DNA from: Burkholderiaceae bacterium
GTDB taxonomy: Bacteria > Pseudomonadota > Gammaproteobacteria > Burkholderiales > Burkholderiaceae
NCBI GenBank assembly: GCA_947374315.1
Contig: CANCBK010000166.1
Span: 1-5,244, forward strand
Direction: 5' to 3'
DNA length: 5,244 bases
Made by a program: the position numbers and the translations under genes. The first letter of the stretch is position 1; each line of letters starts with the position of its first letter. The notes below the pieces were generated by a model. The model was not told where the DNA came from. It was given only the letters and a program-made list of their open reading frames with translations, and searched no databases. Positions 1 to 5,244 of the stretch are shown in pieces.

Positions 1-930
1 CATGACTACCGGTTGCCAACCGAGCTTTGCCAACTCCTGAAAGTTTGTTTTCAGACCAGCAGCGCCAATGGCAATCACCAGCATCCAGCGGGATACCCCG
101 CCAATAGAATGAGTTAAGGAGCCTGGCAAAATCTGCATGGAGGCAACAACTGATAATGCGACAAATCCCAACAGGAATGTTGGTATCAGACGCAGACTGC
201 CCCAACCTAAGCGTTGAGATGATTTTTCAGCGCCAAAGAAAATGGAAATAAATAACACTACCGGCAGCAATAGAGCGACCCGAAATAGCTTAACAACCGT
301 AGCCACATCACCCGCCTCAGGGCCAAATAACATACCAGCCGCAACTACCTGCGCAACATCATGAATAGTTGCCCCCAAAAAGATGCCGGCTGGCAAAGCT
401 GTAATGTTGAGTAACTGAAGTGCAAAGGGGTAGACCACCATTGCGATGGTTGAAAGAACGGTTACCCCAACCACTACCAGCAAAGTAAAGCGCTCATTCT
501 CTTTTGTTTTTGGCAAAACAGAGGCGACCGCCAAAGCTGCAGATGCACCGCAAATACCAACAGATCCACCCGCAATCAAGCCAAAGTCAGGGGAAAGCTT
601 CAATAGTTTGGCAAGAAAGAATCCAAGGCATACCGTAGCGCCCACTGCGAACATCACCATTAATCCGGTATTCAGGCCGATTGCACCAATATCAGCAAAT
701 GTGATGCGAATACCTAAAAATGCAACACCCAAGCGGAGAACTGTTTTTGCGCAGAAATCAATTCCTGGCTTAACTGTCTCATTAAGATATAAGAAATGAA
801 GTGATAAGCCAATCAATAGGGCATATAACAACTGTGGGCCGCCATAATTCTCAGATAGAAAGCTGGTCGACATGGCAATGAGCAAACAGACTAAAAGTCC
901 TGGAATATTTTTTCGAATAGTAGTCAGCAT
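1..930 (-). CDS. suyZ: YeiH/UPF0324-family putative sulfite/sulfate exporter, C-terminus cut by window edge
   Basis: The frame is open from an ATG at 928-930 to base 1, giving 310 codons without a stop. The family usually runs to about 330-350 residues, so only the last few tens are missing. The protein is very hydrophobic with many membrane segments (for example about 10-25, 33-50, 84-110, 148-175 and 215-233). It carries glycine-rich signatures I associate with UPF0324: GGSVGICGASAALAVAS near 121-137 and the polar intramembrane stretch ATIHDVAQVVAAG near 187-199. Proteins of this family accompany sulfonate-degradation genes (SuyZ, CuyZ) and are proposed to export sulfite or sulfate released in the cytoplasm. 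Here that product would come from SuyAB, encoded upstream. The ATG lies only 4 bases after the stop of the GntR gene, with no strong Shine-Dalgarno, so translational coupling is likely. Family is confident; the transported ion is inferred from context. Confidence 0.85.
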   Translation of the reverse strand, partial: MLTTIRKNIPGLLVCLLIAMSTSFLSENYGGPQLLYALLIGLSLHFLYLNETVKPGIDFCAKTVLRLGVAFLGIRITFADIGAIGLNTGLMVMFAVGATVCLGFFLAKLLKLSPDFGLIAGGSVGICGASAALAVASVLPKTKENERFTLLVVVGVTVLSTIAMVVYPFALQLLNITALPAGIFLGATIHDVAQVVAAGMLFGPEAGDVATVVKLFRVALLLPVVLFISIFFGAEKSSQRLGWGSLRLIPTFLLGFVALSVVASMQILPGSLTHSIGGVSRWMLVIAIGAAGLKTNFQELAKLGWQPVVM

Positions 931-934
931 AAAA

Positions 935-1654
935 CTAAGCCACTAACTCACTGAAATACTCATGTTGCGTAGTGTTTAAAGTTGAAACGCGCCACTCCAA
1001 AGGCTCATCTTGGATGCCGAGCGCTACTCTGCGGATAACAATGACCGGAGAATCTGGATTCAACCCAAGCCAATCGCCATGCTGCTTACCGGCTAGTCCA
1101 GCTCGCAAACGCTCGCTACTTCGCACAACAGTCTGACCGTATTCCATTTGATACATCTGATAAATACTACCCTTGCGATCAATGAAGTCTGCACGGGTTA
1201 AATTTTTAAATCGCTGCTTATCTAGCGTGATCTGATCGATCATCACGCACTGCCCTTCCAATGAAAGGCGATTGGTGATCCTCCAAACAGGTGACCCCTC
1301 CTTAATTTGCAGCTTGCTCGCCTCTTCTTTATTGGCAGCAGCACTATTTAAGGAGACCAGATCAACCTTGGGGTAGACCTTTTTTTCAACATCATGTTTA
1401 ACGATATGGAAAAAATAATATAAAAGCCTTTTGAGATCATGCTCAACAACATAGGTACCCCTGCCTTGGCGCCGAACCACAATACCTTCTGCGACCAACT
1501 CGTCCACCGCCTTGCGCAGGGTTCCTATAGATACATCTAACTCTTTTGACAAATCCTTTTCGGCAGGCAAGGCCTGCCCCATAGGATAGCGACCCCTGAC
1601 CAGATCCTCGGTGATCTTTTGCTTAACTTCTTGGTAAGCGGTCAGGTTTCTCAT
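935..1654 (-). CDS. GntR family (HutC/UTRA type) transcriptional regulator, likely regulator of the sulfolactate operon
   Basis: This 239-residue protein has the normal length for a HutC-type GntR regulator. Residues about 5-70 form the winged helix-turn-helix, with the typical run LPAEKDLSKELDVS (29-42), then a recognition helix (GTLRKAVDELVAEGIV) and the wing RRQGRGTYVV (61-70). Residues about 90-235 look like a UTRA effector domain, including SPVWRITNRLSLEG, a VIVIRRVALG strand and the C-terminal EPLEWRVSTLN stretch. UTRA domains bind small metabolites, so sulfolactate or a related sulfonate is a reasonable effector, though this is inferred only from position. The gene lies inside the operon, 9 bases after suyB and 4 bases before the exporter, so it would be co-expressed with its targets and probably autoregulated. 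No good Shine-Dalgarno precedes its ATG; coupling to suyB is likely. A SuyR-type role is plausible, but I do not claim the name. Confidence 0.9.
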   Translation of the reverse strand: MRNLTAYQEVKQKITEDLVRGRYPMGQALPAEKDLSKELDVSIGTLRKAVDELVAEGIVVRRQGRGTYVVEHDLKRLLYYFFHIVKHDVEKKVYPKVDLVSLNSAAANKEEASKLQIKEGSPVWRITNRLSLEGQCVMIDQITLDKQRFKNLTRADFIDRKGSIYQMYQMEYGQTVVRSSERLRAGLAGKQHGDWLGLNPDSPVIVIRRVALGIQDEPLEWRVSTLNTTQHEYFSELVA

Positions 1655-1663
1655 GTTGTAGTC

Positions 1664-2836
1664 TTATGCTGATTCGTATAAACGAGTCAATACAAACTCA
1701 CGGTGACCGAGAATCTCTGAAGCAGTTAATTCACCATCAGCTGTACGCTTCAAGCAATCTAACAACTTGTTGCCGGCATCATCCATATTCTCTTCGCGAC
1801 GTAACAAGCCAGACACATCAACGTCGATATGCTCACCCATAGTACGAACAGTCTTTGGATTGGCGCAAATCTTAATTACTGGAAGAATTGCATTGCCAAT
1901 GACGTTGCCCTGCCCTGTTGGGAAGAAGTGAGCCGTAAAACCAGCGGCTGCGCACAAGGTAACCATTTCAGCGGCAGCTGATGATGAGTCCATAAAATGC
2001 AGACCAGGAATTTTTGGCTCTTCACCTTTATCAAGCACGCTATCCACAATACATTTCTTACCAATTTTTTGGATATTGCCCAAAGCCTTCTCTTCAATGG
2101 TTGTTAAACCACCTGCGATATTGCCTTTAGTTGGCTGGGAATCGGATAGATCGCTCGTCTTATGACGCTCAATCACATCCTGGTAACGATCAAACATCTC
2201 GCGGAATTTCTTCTTCACCTCAGGAGTGCGGCAACGCGCTTCAACCAAATGCTCACCACCAGTTAACTCGGTAGTCTCACCAAACACCAAGGTAGAACCG
2301 ATACCATACAACTTATCAAAAGCATCGCCTACAGTTGGGTTTGCACCGCAACCAGAGGTCGTATCTGACTCACCGCATTTTGTAGAGACCCACAACTCTG
2401 AAAGAGGAGCAGAAACGCGTTTTTGCTTAGATGCATGCTTCATCATGCTGTAGGCAGCCTTACTAGCGGAAGCAATCGTTGCTGTATCGCCATTACCCTC
2501 AATCCAGAATCCTTCAACTGGCTTGCCTGATGCCTTAATACCGTCAACAATAATTTTTGTCCACTGTGGCTCAATACCGATAACAACTACAGCTGCCACG
2601 TTTGGATTGGATCCTGTACCAATTAAGGTGCGGAAGTGTAAATCTAAGTCAGCTCCGAACTGTAAACGACCATAGGAGTGAGGAATCGCCATCGTTCCTT
2701 TGATGTTGTTTGCTACCGCCTCACAGGCGGCATTGGATAAGTCATCCAAAGGCAAAATCAATACATGATTGCGAATACCCATGCGGCCGTTTTCGCGGCG
2801 ATAACCTAAAAAGGTCGCGTCTTTCAAATTAGTCAT
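1664..2836 (-). CDS. suyB: (2R)-3-sulfolactate sulfo-lyase large subunit (UxaA/altronate dehydratase C-terminal family)
   Basis: SuyB with SuyA eliminates sulfite from (R)-3-sulfolactate in the cytoplasm, leaving pyruvate. The 390-residue protein matches the catalytic C-terminal part of UxaA-type dehydratases: [13 protein letters not shown] at 11-23, [12 protein letters not shown] at 153-164, TTELTGGEH at 188-196, and near the C-terminus [22 protein letters not shown] at 306-327. Cys154 in the CGESD motif and other cysteines (for example 295 and 324) are candidates for iron binding, which this family generally needs. The stretch [29 protein letters not shown] (225-253) fits SuyB as I remember it better than altronate dehydratases. 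The separate SAF subunit is encoded 46 bases upstream, and ComC and a YeiH exporter flank the pair. The start follows a GAGAGAGA run at 2845-2852, 8 bases away. The main alternative is the large subunit of a split altronate- or galactarate-type dehydratase; context favours SuyB. Confidence 0.88.
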   Translation of the reverse strand: MTNLKDATFLGYRRENGRMGIRNHVLILPLDDLSNAACEAVANNIKGTMAIPHSYGRLQFGADLDLHFRTLIGTGSNPNVAAVVVIGIEPQWTKIIVDGIKASGKPVEGFWIEGNGDTATIASASKAAYSMMKHASKQKRVSAPLSELWVSTKCGESDTTSGCGANPTVGDAFDKLYGIGSTLVFGETTELTGGEHLVEARCRTPEVKKKFREMFDRYQDVIERHKTSDLSDSQPTKGNIAGGLTTIEEKALGNIQKIGKKCIVDSVLDKGEEPKIPGLHFMDSSSAAAEMVTLCAAAGFTAHFFPTGQGNVIGNAILPVIKICANPKTVRTMGEHIDVDVSGLLRREENMDDAGNKLLDCLKRTADGELTASEILGHREFVLTRLYESA

Positions 2837-2882
2837 TTTTTATATCTCTCTCAATGAATAGGTAGGTAAGTAAGGTGCCGTA

Positions 2883-3164
2883 TTACCAGCGCTTAGTTTT
2901 TACGTTTTGGACGTGAAGATGCTCACCCTTTTTAATTGGGGCTACCACCTTGCCAATATCAACGCCGTATTTCATTACCGTGTCGCCTGGCTTGAAATCG
3001 TTCAATGAAATTTTGTGACCAATTGGAATATCGCTTTCAGACTTGATATTCAAAGTAAGGTCGCCATCCATCACCCAACCAATCAAGTCAGTTCCGGCTT
3101 TTACACCCTCAACTACCACAACACCTACGCCATCAGCTGGCTCATGCACGACAAAGTGGATCAT
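2883..3164 (-). CDS. suyA: (2R)-3-sulfolactate sulfo-lyase small subunit (SAF domain)
   Basis: This 93-residue protein is a single SAF domain, the module that forms the N-terminal part of full-length UxaA-type dehydratases and is a separate subunit in SuyAB. Visible hallmarks are IPIGHKISLNDFKPGDTVMKYG at 46-67, with the GHK and KYG motifs, and GEHLHVQN at 80-87, the counterpart of the G-x-H-V-H-x-x-N segment of UxaA. It has no signal peptide or membrane segment. It is expected to pair with SuyB for sulfolactate cleavage. The start is well supported: GAGGAG (3171-3176 on this strand) sits 6 bases before the ATG. It lies 33 bases after comC and 46 bases before suyB, consistent with one transcript. 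On its own the sequence cannot separate SuyA from the small subunit of a split altronate dehydratase; neighbouring genes decide this. Confidence 0.87.
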   Translation of the reverse strand: MIHFVVHEPADGVGVVVVEGVKAGTDLIGWVMDGDLTLNIKSESDIPIGHKISLNDFKPGDTVMKYGVDIGKVVAPIKKGEHLHVQNVKTKRW

Positions 3165-3197
3165 TACTATCTCCTCAATAATCTCGTTTATAAAAAA

Positions 3198-4214
3198 CTA
3201 CTTAGTCCATGACTGGCGAATACCAGTCTGAATTTCTTCTACAACCACATCTGAAACCGTGACGCCACCCTTAAGCCCTGTGGCACGTTGCTTAAAACGA
3301 CGTTGACCAGGGAGTCGAGTTCCCGCATCAGCACTTAAAACGCCCAGGAAGTCTTGAATTCGACTGGCAAAAACAGATGCGCCTGCCAAGCCTGGATCAA
3401 TAGTTAATAGCAACTGACCAATGCGCGGGCGATTCCCTTTGGGATCAAAAAAAGAATCTGCCTCATAGGAAAATCTACTGCCAGAAAGCCCGACTACTAG
3501 CAACTCAACCATGAAGGCAAGTAAAGCCCCTTTATCACCACCCAAGGGAACCATAAGACCCTTCAAGCCCTCCTGCGGATCTGTAGTTGGCTTACCGTCG
3601 GCGGTCAAGGCCCAGCCCTCTGGAATCTGTTGGCCATTTTTTGCTGCAACCAATAATTTTCCGCGGGCAACCGCAGAAAGTGACATATCTATGACCAACG
3701 GATCGCTACCGGCAACGGGAAAAGCTGCAGCCAATGGGTTTGTTCCAAAAATTGCCCTGGTACCACCAACCATAGGCATTGCCGCTGGAGTGTTTCCAAA
3801 TAGCAAGGAGACATAACCTGCTCGCGCAGCGGCCTCAACGTAATGTCCTGCTACGCCAAAATGATGGCTATTGGTTACCGCCACCAAACCAAGTCCATTT
3901 TTTGAGGCCAAATTTACCGAGAGGTCAGTGGCAAAACGAAGTGCTGGAAAAGCTAGGCCATCACCCGCGTCAACCAAAGCAGCTGCCGTCTTAAATGGCC
4001 TCACCTTTAACTTGGGATTTAATTCAATACGACCGTTTTTGGCATGGCCAGCGTATTGAGCCACTCTTGCTAGACCATGTGATGCAAGACCATCCAATTC
4101 AGCTAAAGCTAAAAATTGCGCTGTTTCATAAGCAGACTTTGCGCCGATACCCGCAGCCCTGAGGCCTGAATCTGCCAGCGTCAGCAATTGCTCGTAGGTG
4201 AAATTCACGCCCAT
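3198..4214 (-). CDS. comC: Malate/L-lactate dehydrogenase family (Ldh_2) protein, probable (R)-sulfolactate dehydrogenase ComC
   Basis: ComC oxidises (R)-sulfolactate to sulfopyruvate, or catalyses the reverse, with a nicotinamide cofactor. The 338-residue protein has the ordered motifs of the Ldh_2 family, which is distinct from classical Rossmann lactate dehydrogenases: DGLASHGLARV at 41-51, NSHHFGVAGHY at 115-125 with the likely catalytic histidine, FGTNPLAAAFPV at 156-167, IDMSLSAVARGK at 175-186, IPEGWALTADGKPTTDP at 197-213, PLGGDKGALLAFMVELL at 223-239 and RLPGQRR at 300-306. Substrate is assigned from the adjacent suyAB; other Ldh_2 enzymes act on malate, lactate, ureidoglycolate or diketogulonate. 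The start is uncertain. The in-frame ATG at 4212-4214 has no properly spaced Shine-Dalgarno, whereas the GTG at 4206-4208 has GGGGGA 5 bases upstream; a TTG at 4236-4238 is possible but lacks support. This is the first gene of the operon. Confidence 0.85.
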   Translation of the reverse strand: MGVNFTYEQLLTLADSGLRAAGIGAKSAYETAQFLALAELDGLASHGLARVAQYAGHAKNGRIELNPKLKVRPFKTAAALVDAGDGLAFPALRFATDLSVNLASKNGLGLVAVTNSHHFGVAGHYVEAAARAGYVSLLFGNTPAAMPMVGGTRAIFGTNPLAAAFPVAGSDPLVIDMSLSAVARGKLLVAAKNGQQIPEGWALTADGKPTTDPQEGLKGLMVPLGGDKGALLAFMVELLVVGLSGSRFSYEADSFFDPKGNRPRIGQLLLTIDPGLAGASVFASRIQDFLGVLSADAGTRLPGQRRFKQRATGLKGGVTVSDVVVEEIQTGIRQSWTK

Positions 4215-4219
4215 CCCCC
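4206..4219 (-). promoter_or_regulatory. Start region of comC: GGGGGA Shine-Dalgarno with alternative GTG start
   Basis: On the minus strand GGGGGA (4214-4219) lies 5 bases before a GTG (4206-4208) in frame with comC. The ATG at 4212-4214 falls inside this same run and so has no free ribosome-binding site. The GTG start would give MNFTYEQLL as N-terminus, two residues shorter than the ATG start. The GTG overlaps the TGA stop (4205-4207) of a short upstream frame as GTGA, a common coupling arrangement. Confidence 0.5.
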
Positions 4220-4243
4220 ATGGGTCAACACAAGCCAAAGCAA

Positions 4244-4278
4244 CCCGTCAAAACGCAGGGTTTTCAGGGCTTGACGAG
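4244..4278 (-). promoter_or_regulatory. Weak stem-loop in the comC leader
   Basis: In the minus-strand transcript the bases at 4271-4278 and 4244-4251 can form a stem of 8 pairs (CTCGUCAA with UUGACGGG, one G-U pair) around a 19-base loop. It sits in the roughly 95-base leader between the predicted transcription start and comC. It is not followed by a U-run, so it is not a terminator. The stem is weak and may have no function. Confidence 0.2.
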
Positions 4279-4307
4279 ACTTAGCTTTAGGGAACAAAAT
4301 AACTGAC

Positions 4308-4337
4308 ATATCTGAATCATATAGATGATTTAGATAT
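4308..4337. promoter_or_regulatory. Imperfect palindrome, candidate operator for the GntR/UTRA regulator
   Basis: The 30-base segment has left arm ATATCTGAATCAT and right arm ATGATTTAGATAT around ATAG. Thirteen of the 15 symmetric positions pair; the exceptions are 4314/4331 and 4321/4324. It covers the predicted -10 box and almost all the spacer of the operon promoter, and reaches the predicted transcription start. A dimer bound here would block RNA polymerase, the usual arrangement for a GntR-type repressor. The palindrome and its position are seen directly; assignment to the regulator encoded in the operon is inference. Confidence 0.6.
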
Positions 4338-4344
4338 CTTGCAA
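4316..4344 (-). promoter_or_regulatory. Predicted sigma70-type promoter of the comC-suyA-suyB-regulator-exporter operon
   Basis: Read on the minus strand, a -35 box TTGCAA (4339-4344, 4 of 6 consensus bases) is followed by a 17-base spacer and a -10 box TATGAT (4316-4321, 5 of 6). The expected start of transcription is about 4309, leaving a leader of about 95-100 bases before comC. The -10 and spacer lie inside the 30-base palindrome. No other comparably good promoter was seen between here and base 1, and all gene gaps downstream are short. Confidence 0.6.
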
Positions 4345-4456
4345 TACCCAATTCATTGTGCAACGCAACGAGCATCAAGAAGTGCAACATGATGAGTGGA
4401 GGAGACGATGTAATGAATAAGCATATAACTATTAAATAGCAGTTGAGTATATTTTT

Positions 4457-4486
4457 TTGACAACTAAGTAGCTAAGATAAAAAGAT
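4457..4486 (+). promoter_or_regulatory. Possible promoter of the Bug-family gene
   Basis: A perfect -35 hexamer TTGACA is at 4457-4462. The matching -10 is less clear: TAAAAA at 4478-4483 has a short 15-base spacer, and AAAGAT at 4481-4486 has an 18-base spacer but only 3 of 6 consensus bases. Either would give a start near 4490 and a short leader before the Shine-Dalgarno at 4499. The surrounding sequence is very AT-rich. Treat the -35 as suggestive and the -10 as unresolved. Confidence 0.35.
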
Positions 4487-4498
4487 TAAATTTCCACT

Positions 4499-4504
4499 GG
4501 AGGT
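4499..4504 (+). promoter_or_regulatory. Shine-Dalgarno of the Bug-family gene
   Basis: GGAGGT lies 5 bases before the ATG at 4510-4512. It is close to the ideal anti-16S complement and fixes the start of the binding-protein gene, whose first residues then form a standard export signal. Confidence 0.85.
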
Positions 4505-4509
4505 CACCG

Positions 4510-5244
4510 ATGTTTAAGATAGAAAAATATAAGTTAAGTAGACGTTTAGTTTTACTTGCCGGAGCGCTAACCCTTGCATTACCCCAATTAGCAACAGCAC
4601 AATCGTGGCCAACAAAGCCAATCAAATTAGTCATTCCTTTTGCGGCCGGTGGAACCACTGACATTCTCGGCAGACTCCTAGCCCAACAATTAACAAAAGA
4701 TTTAGGTCAAAATGTCATTGTTGAAAATAAAGGCGGAGCTGGTGGCAATATTGCCGCAGAATATGTGGCGCAATCCGCTGCCGATGGTTACACCATCATG
4801 CTCGCCTCTGGAAGCATGCTCACTGTCAACCCCAACTTATACAAAAAATTGCCTGTCAACTACAGCAAAGATTTTGTGAATATCACCAATGTTGCCAGTG
4901 GTCCAATGTTGCTATCTGTTAGCACGAAGCTGCCTGTAAAGAATTTGAATGAGTTCATTACCTACGCAAAAACGAAAGATCTCAACTTTGGCTCTGCAGG
5001 CATCGGCAGCCAAGTGCATATGGCCGGTGAGAATCTCACTTATTCCGCCAATATTCCAGCAACTCATGTGCCCTATAAAGGAGAGTCTGCAGCCATCAAT
5101 GATCTCGTGGCCGGTCAAATTGACTTCATGGTTGGTAATTTGACTGCTGCAACAGGATTTGCAAAAGCAGGGCAAATTAAGCCGATTGCCGTAACCAGTG
5201 CGAAGCGTGTTAAACAACTTCCCGACGTGCCTACCGTTGCCGAA
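4510..5244 (+). CDS. Bug/TctC-family periplasmic solute-binding protein, C-terminus cut by window edge
   Basis: The frame is open for 245 codons to the right edge; the family is usually about 320-330 residues, so about a quarter is missing. Residues 1-30 form a signal peptide: a basic N-region ending in SRR (10-12), a hydrophobic core LVLLAGALTLAL and a cleavage-like site ATA-QS after residue 30. The mature part starts with the Bug hallmark WPTKPIKLVIPFAAGGTTDILGR (33-55), then VENKGGAGGNIAAE (71-84), DGYTIMLAS (92-100), FGSAGIGSQVHMAGE (160-174) and VPYKGESAAINDLVAGQIDFM (187-207). Bug proteins bind small carboxylates and related compounds in the periplasm, either for TctAB-type tripartite transporters or as orphans that may signal. 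Divergent placement beside a sulfolactate operon makes a C3 sulfonate such as sulfolactate a plausible ligand. That ligand is inference; the family is clear. Confidence 0.95.
   Translation, partial: MFKIEKYKLSRRLVLLAGALTLALPQLATAQSWPTKPIKLVIPFAAGGTTDILGRLLAQQLTKDLGQNVIVENKGGAGGNIAAEYVAQSAADGYTIMLASGSMLTVNPNLYKKLPVNYSKDFVNITNVASGPMLLSVSTKLPVKNLNEFITYAKTKDLNFGSAGIGSQVHMAGENLTYSANIPATHVPYKGESAAINDLVAGQIDFMVGNLTAATGFAKAGQIKPIAVTSAKRVKQLPDVPTVAE

Larger units (their letters stand above)
4205..4309 (-). other. Possible 34-codon leader ORF overlapping the comC start
   Basis: An open frame begins with an ATG at 4307-4309, runs 34 codons (MSVILFPKAKSR to HGGWA) and stops at TGA 4205-4207, overlapping the alternative GTG start of comC by four bases (GTGA). 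Its ATG begins exactly 7 bases downstream of the predicted -10 box, so on a transcript from that promoter it would be leaderless. The frame stays open upstream to an ATG at 4388-4390, but that ATG lies before the promoter. The peptide has a basic first half and a hydrophobic stretch near the end (GLLWLVLTH). I recognise no family. It may be chance; a coupling or leader peptide role is inferred only from geometry. Confidence 0.25.
4215..4509. other. Divergent intergenic region between comC and the Bug-family gene
   Basis: About 295 bases separate the two divergent genes. The left half contains the operon leader, with a short possible ORF and a weak stem, then the promoter and the palindrome. 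The segment 4345-4456 has no gene or clear site that I can support. It contains a direct repeat GTGCAAC at 4358-4364 and 4382-4388, 24 bases apart, and a small palindrome CTATTAAATAG at 4429-4439. The right part is AT-rich and holds the possible Bug promoter. No tRNA, riboswitch or terminator was recognised. Confidence 0.8.

Noticed and set aside
446..799. Plus-strand open frame of 117 codons
   Set aside because: It lies entirely antisense to the YeiH-family gene, has a low-complexity, Pro/Thr/Lys-rich product and no recognisable domain; it is a shadow of the real frame.
2226..2453. Plus-strand open frame within suyB
   Set aside because: Antisense to conserved UxaA-family motifs, no Shine-Dalgarno and no recognisable product.
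2837..2882. Repetitive TTACTTACCTACCTA stretch between suyA and suyB as a regulatory element
   Set aside because: It is a short pyrimidine-rich gap with no stem or promoter match; it appears to be ordinary spacer within the operon.
3511..3994. Several overlapping plus-strand frames within comC
   Set aside because: All are antisense to a well-conserved Ldh_2 protein and lack start signals or family features.
4205..4390. Full 61-codon minus-strand frame as a gene
   Set aside because: Its first ATG (4388-4390) lies upstream of the predicted operon promoter and has no Shine-Dalgarno; only the shorter version starting at 4309 is kept as a possibility.
4389..4439. Plus-strand 16-codon frame starting MMSGGDD
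   Set aside because: Very short, no proper ribosome-binding site upstream of its first ATG, no recognisable product.
4452..4458. Run of seven T as a rho-independent terminator
   Set aside because: No stable GC-rich stem precedes it on either strand and no gene ends nearby; it is part of the AT-rich promoter region.
4912..5217. Minus-strand 101-codon frame under the Bug gene
   Set aside because: The plus-strand Bug frame has clear family motifs throughout; the antisense product is unrecognisable.

Overview
The window holds five genes of one compact catabolic cluster on the minus strand and one divergent partial gene on the plus strand. The AT-leaning codon use, the tight gene packing and a Bug/TctC periplasmic binding protein, a family greatly expanded in Burkholderiales, suggest a low-GC betaproteobacterium of the Polynucleobacter kind. 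This taxonomic reading is inference from composition and gene families only.

Layout. Read on the minus strand from about 4309 down to 1, the order is: an Ldh_2-family 2-hydroxyacid dehydrogenase resembling ComC ((R)-sulfolactate dehydrogenase), the SAF-domain small subunit SuyA, the UxaA-type large subunit SuyB, a GntR/UTRA (HutC-type) regulator, and a YeiH/UPF0324-family membrane transporter cut by the left edge. Gaps between the genes are 33, 46, 9 and 4 bases, so they look like one operon. On the plus strand, from 4510 to the right edge, lies the first 245 codons of a Bug/TctC extracytoplasmic solute-binding protein with its own strong Shine-Dalgarno sequence. The roughly 300-base divergent region between them carries a good sigma70-type promoter for the operon (TTGCAA, 17 bases, TATGAT). 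A 30-base imperfect palindrome covers its -10 box and most of the spacer and is the likely operator.

How the genes fit together. SuyAB is the (2R)-3-sulfolactate sulfo-lyase, which cleaves (R)-sulfolactate to pyruvate and sulfite. ComC interconverts (R)-sulfolactate and sulfopyruvate. The YeiH-family protein is the kind of exporter linked to removal of sulfite or sulfate in sulfonate degraders. The GntR protein is the obvious candidate sensor, and the Bug protein is the candidate capture protein for the organosulfonate substrate. No sulfite dehydrogenase, no (S)-sulfolactate dehydrogenase SlcC and no TctA/TctB membrane partners are in the window. The pathway is known. The unusual points are the pairing with a Bug binding protein, the well-formed palindrome on the promoter, and a short open frame in the leader that ends in a GTGA overlap with a possible start of the dehydrogenase gene.
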